7,687 bases of DNA, from positions 1 to 7,687 of the forward strand of contig JAPUHH010000157.1 of assembly GCA_027297825.1 (NCBI GenBank), written 5' to 3'. The position numbers and the translations under genes were made by a program. This document shows, piece by piece, positions 7,096-7,687 of this stretch (positions within the stretch are counted from its first letter, which is position 1; each line of letters starts with the position of its first letter). This stretch comes from Gammaproteobacteria bacterium. GTDB taxonomy: Bacteria > Pseudomonadota > Gammaproteobacteria > UBA4575. Below the pieces are notes generated by a model. The model was not told the origin of the DNA. It did not search any database and saw only the letters and a list, made by a program, of their open reading frames with translations.

Positions 7096-7117
7096 ATGTG
7101 GTTTTAATTAACCACAT
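7096..7117. repeat. Perfect inverted repeat just upstream of the -35 box
   Basis: ATGTGGTT (7096-7103) and AACCACAT (7110-7117) form perfect 8-bp arms around a 6-nt TTAATT centre. It lies 12 bp upstream of the -35 hexamer of the 7055-7083 promoter, a usual place for an activator or repressor dimer site. It has no T-tract on the minus strand and only a short one (TTTATT) on the plus strand, so it is a poor terminator. A regulator site is inference. Confidence 0.4.
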
Positions 7118-7163
7118 TTATTAGCAGTAAAAGATAATTTTATTTTTAATTTCAAATTAATGA

Positions 7164-7191
7164 ATGACCGCTAACGACCCAAAGCGGACAT
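7164..7191. repeat. Imperfect inverted repeat, possible dispersed intergenic element or weak terminator
   Basis: Arms ATGACCGCT (7164-7172) and AGCGGACAT (7183-7191) pair at 8 of 9 positions around a 10-nt loop. It lies 17 nt after the stop of the 7209-7472 gene. On the minus strand it is followed by TCATTAATTTG rather than a clean T-tract, so termination would be inefficient. The GC-rich block stands out from the very AT-rich DNA on its left. Similar short CCGCT...AGCGG elements recur between genes in many proteobacteria, which I state from memory and could not test. Confidence 0.35.
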
Positions 7192-7208
7192 CATGGTGCC
7201 AAGTAAAA

Positions 7209-7472
7209 CTACGGTTCAGTGAACTCGTTTGGCTCTAACCACTCAAGCAAGTAGTAAATAAACTGCCCCTCTGAAGATTTAGAAGGGCCCAAAATTTTAG
7301 CGGCAAATTTTTTCTTGGCGCTATTAGATGATGCACGCGCTTCTTCTGCGCTGGCTTTAATCTCAACACAATTTGCTGCAAATCGATTTCGATTACGCTT
7401 TGGCACGTAGACCACAGCAAATTGAATCTTTGAAACACCATCGATTGGATCTGGTGGTACGAATCCTCTCAC
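7209..7472 (-). CDS. Small hypothetical protein, GTG start
   Basis: An 87-residue protein of no family that I recognise. It has no signal peptide or membrane segment. It begins with RGFVPPDPIDGVSKIQFAVVYVP, which I read as a likely beta-rich N-terminus, continues through a Lys/Ala/Ser-rich middle (EEARASSNSAKKKFAAK), and ends in an aromatic IYYLLEWLE segment. The only standard start in the frame is GTG at 7470-7472; the frame opens a few codons earlier after a TAA but offers no ATG or TTG. The GTG lies 7 nt after the stop of the upstream gene with no good Shine-Dalgarno sequence, so reinitiation by ribosomes from that gene is likely. The ordered composition and close coupling support a real gene; function is unknown and not clearly linked to C1 metabolism. 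Confidence 0.6.
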   Translation of the reverse strand: MRGFVPPDPIDGVSKIQFAVVYVPKRNRNRFAANCVEIKASAEEARASSNSAKKKFAAKILGPSKSSEGQFIYYLLEWLEPNEFTEP

Positions 7473-7479
7473 CCTGAAT

Positions 7480-7687
7480 TTATTCTTTGAGTTTTATATG
7501 TAACATTTCATCTTGCACCTTCACATACTCCACACCGGCTGCAAAGGTTTCCCAGAATCCGCTGTCGAATCCAAATTCATTTACTAAATCTACGTTTTTC
7601 AAGTTGCCCAACCAAGCATTTGGAATCGGCACACCCATGATGCTCACGCCTTTTAATATAACGACAGGCCGGTCATTTGAAAATGAC
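7480..7687 (-). CDS. Unassigned protein, C-terminal 68 residues (5' end outside window)
   Basis: An open frame enters from the right edge (first full codon at 7684-7686) and ends with TAA at 7480-7482. The visible segment reads as an ordered soluble C-terminus: RPVVILKGVSIMGVPIPNAW, then LGNLKNVDLVNEFG, GFWETFAAGVE, and a final strand MLHIKLKE. The pattern of alternating hydrophobic residues and conserved-looking Gly, Pro and Trp indicates a real protein. I do not recognise the family. The small GTG-start gene follows within 7 nt, so the two are probably co-transcribed. An ATG within this segment (about 7637-7639) is more likely an internal Met than a start, because the frame is continuous to the edge. 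Confidence 0.65.
   Translation of the reverse strand, partial: SFSNDRPVVILKGVSIMGVPIPNAWLGNLKNVDLVNEFGFDSGFWETFAAGVEYVKVQDEMLHIKLKE

Overview
The window reads as chromosome of a methylotrophic or methanotrophic proteobacterium of modest G+C (roughly 40% by eye). The core is a single minus-strand cluster for tetrahydromethanopterin (H4MPT)-linked C1 metabolism, the route that oxidises formaldehyde to formate in these bacteria. The gammaproteobacterial (Methylococcales or Methylophaga-like) or Methylophilaceae possibilities are inference only; no rRNA or other taxonomic marker is present. All supported genes are on the minus strand, so transcription runs from high to low coordinates.

H4MPT operon (about 6000 down to 915, in transcription order): beta-RFAP synthase (committed step of H4MPT synthesis), mtdB (methylene-H4MPT dehydrogenase), an ATP-grasp ligase that appears to start at an ATT codon 4 nt after the mtdB stop, mch (methenyl-H4MPT cyclohydrolase), and a RimK-like ATP-grasp ligase. 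MtdB and Mch are consecutive oxidation steps; RFAP synthase makes the cofactor they use; the two ATP-grasp proteins are probably cofactor-building ligases whose exact substrates in bacteria are not settled. A CPA1/NhaP-type cation:proton antiporter follows 47 nt downstream and runs off the left edge. Neither fae nor the fhc formyltransferase/hydrolase genes are in the window.

Upstream of the operon, a clear rho-independent terminator (6018-6046) closes a separate minus-strand unit of two small secreted proteins extremely rich in His, Arg, Tyr, Asp and Gly (6071-6586 and 6637-7011). That unit has a good sigma70-type promoter at 7055-7083 and a perfect inverted repeat just upstream of the -35 box.

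The right edge (7209-7687) holds the C-terminus of an unassigned protein and a coupled small hypothetical gene starting at GTG. An imperfect inverted repeat that may be a dispersed intergenic element lies at 7164-7191.

No tRNA, rRNA, CRISPR array, insertion sequence or phage gene was seen. The points most worth a second look are the non-canonical ATT start, the two unassigned ATP-grasp ligases within the C1 operon, and the tandem His-rich secreted proteins.
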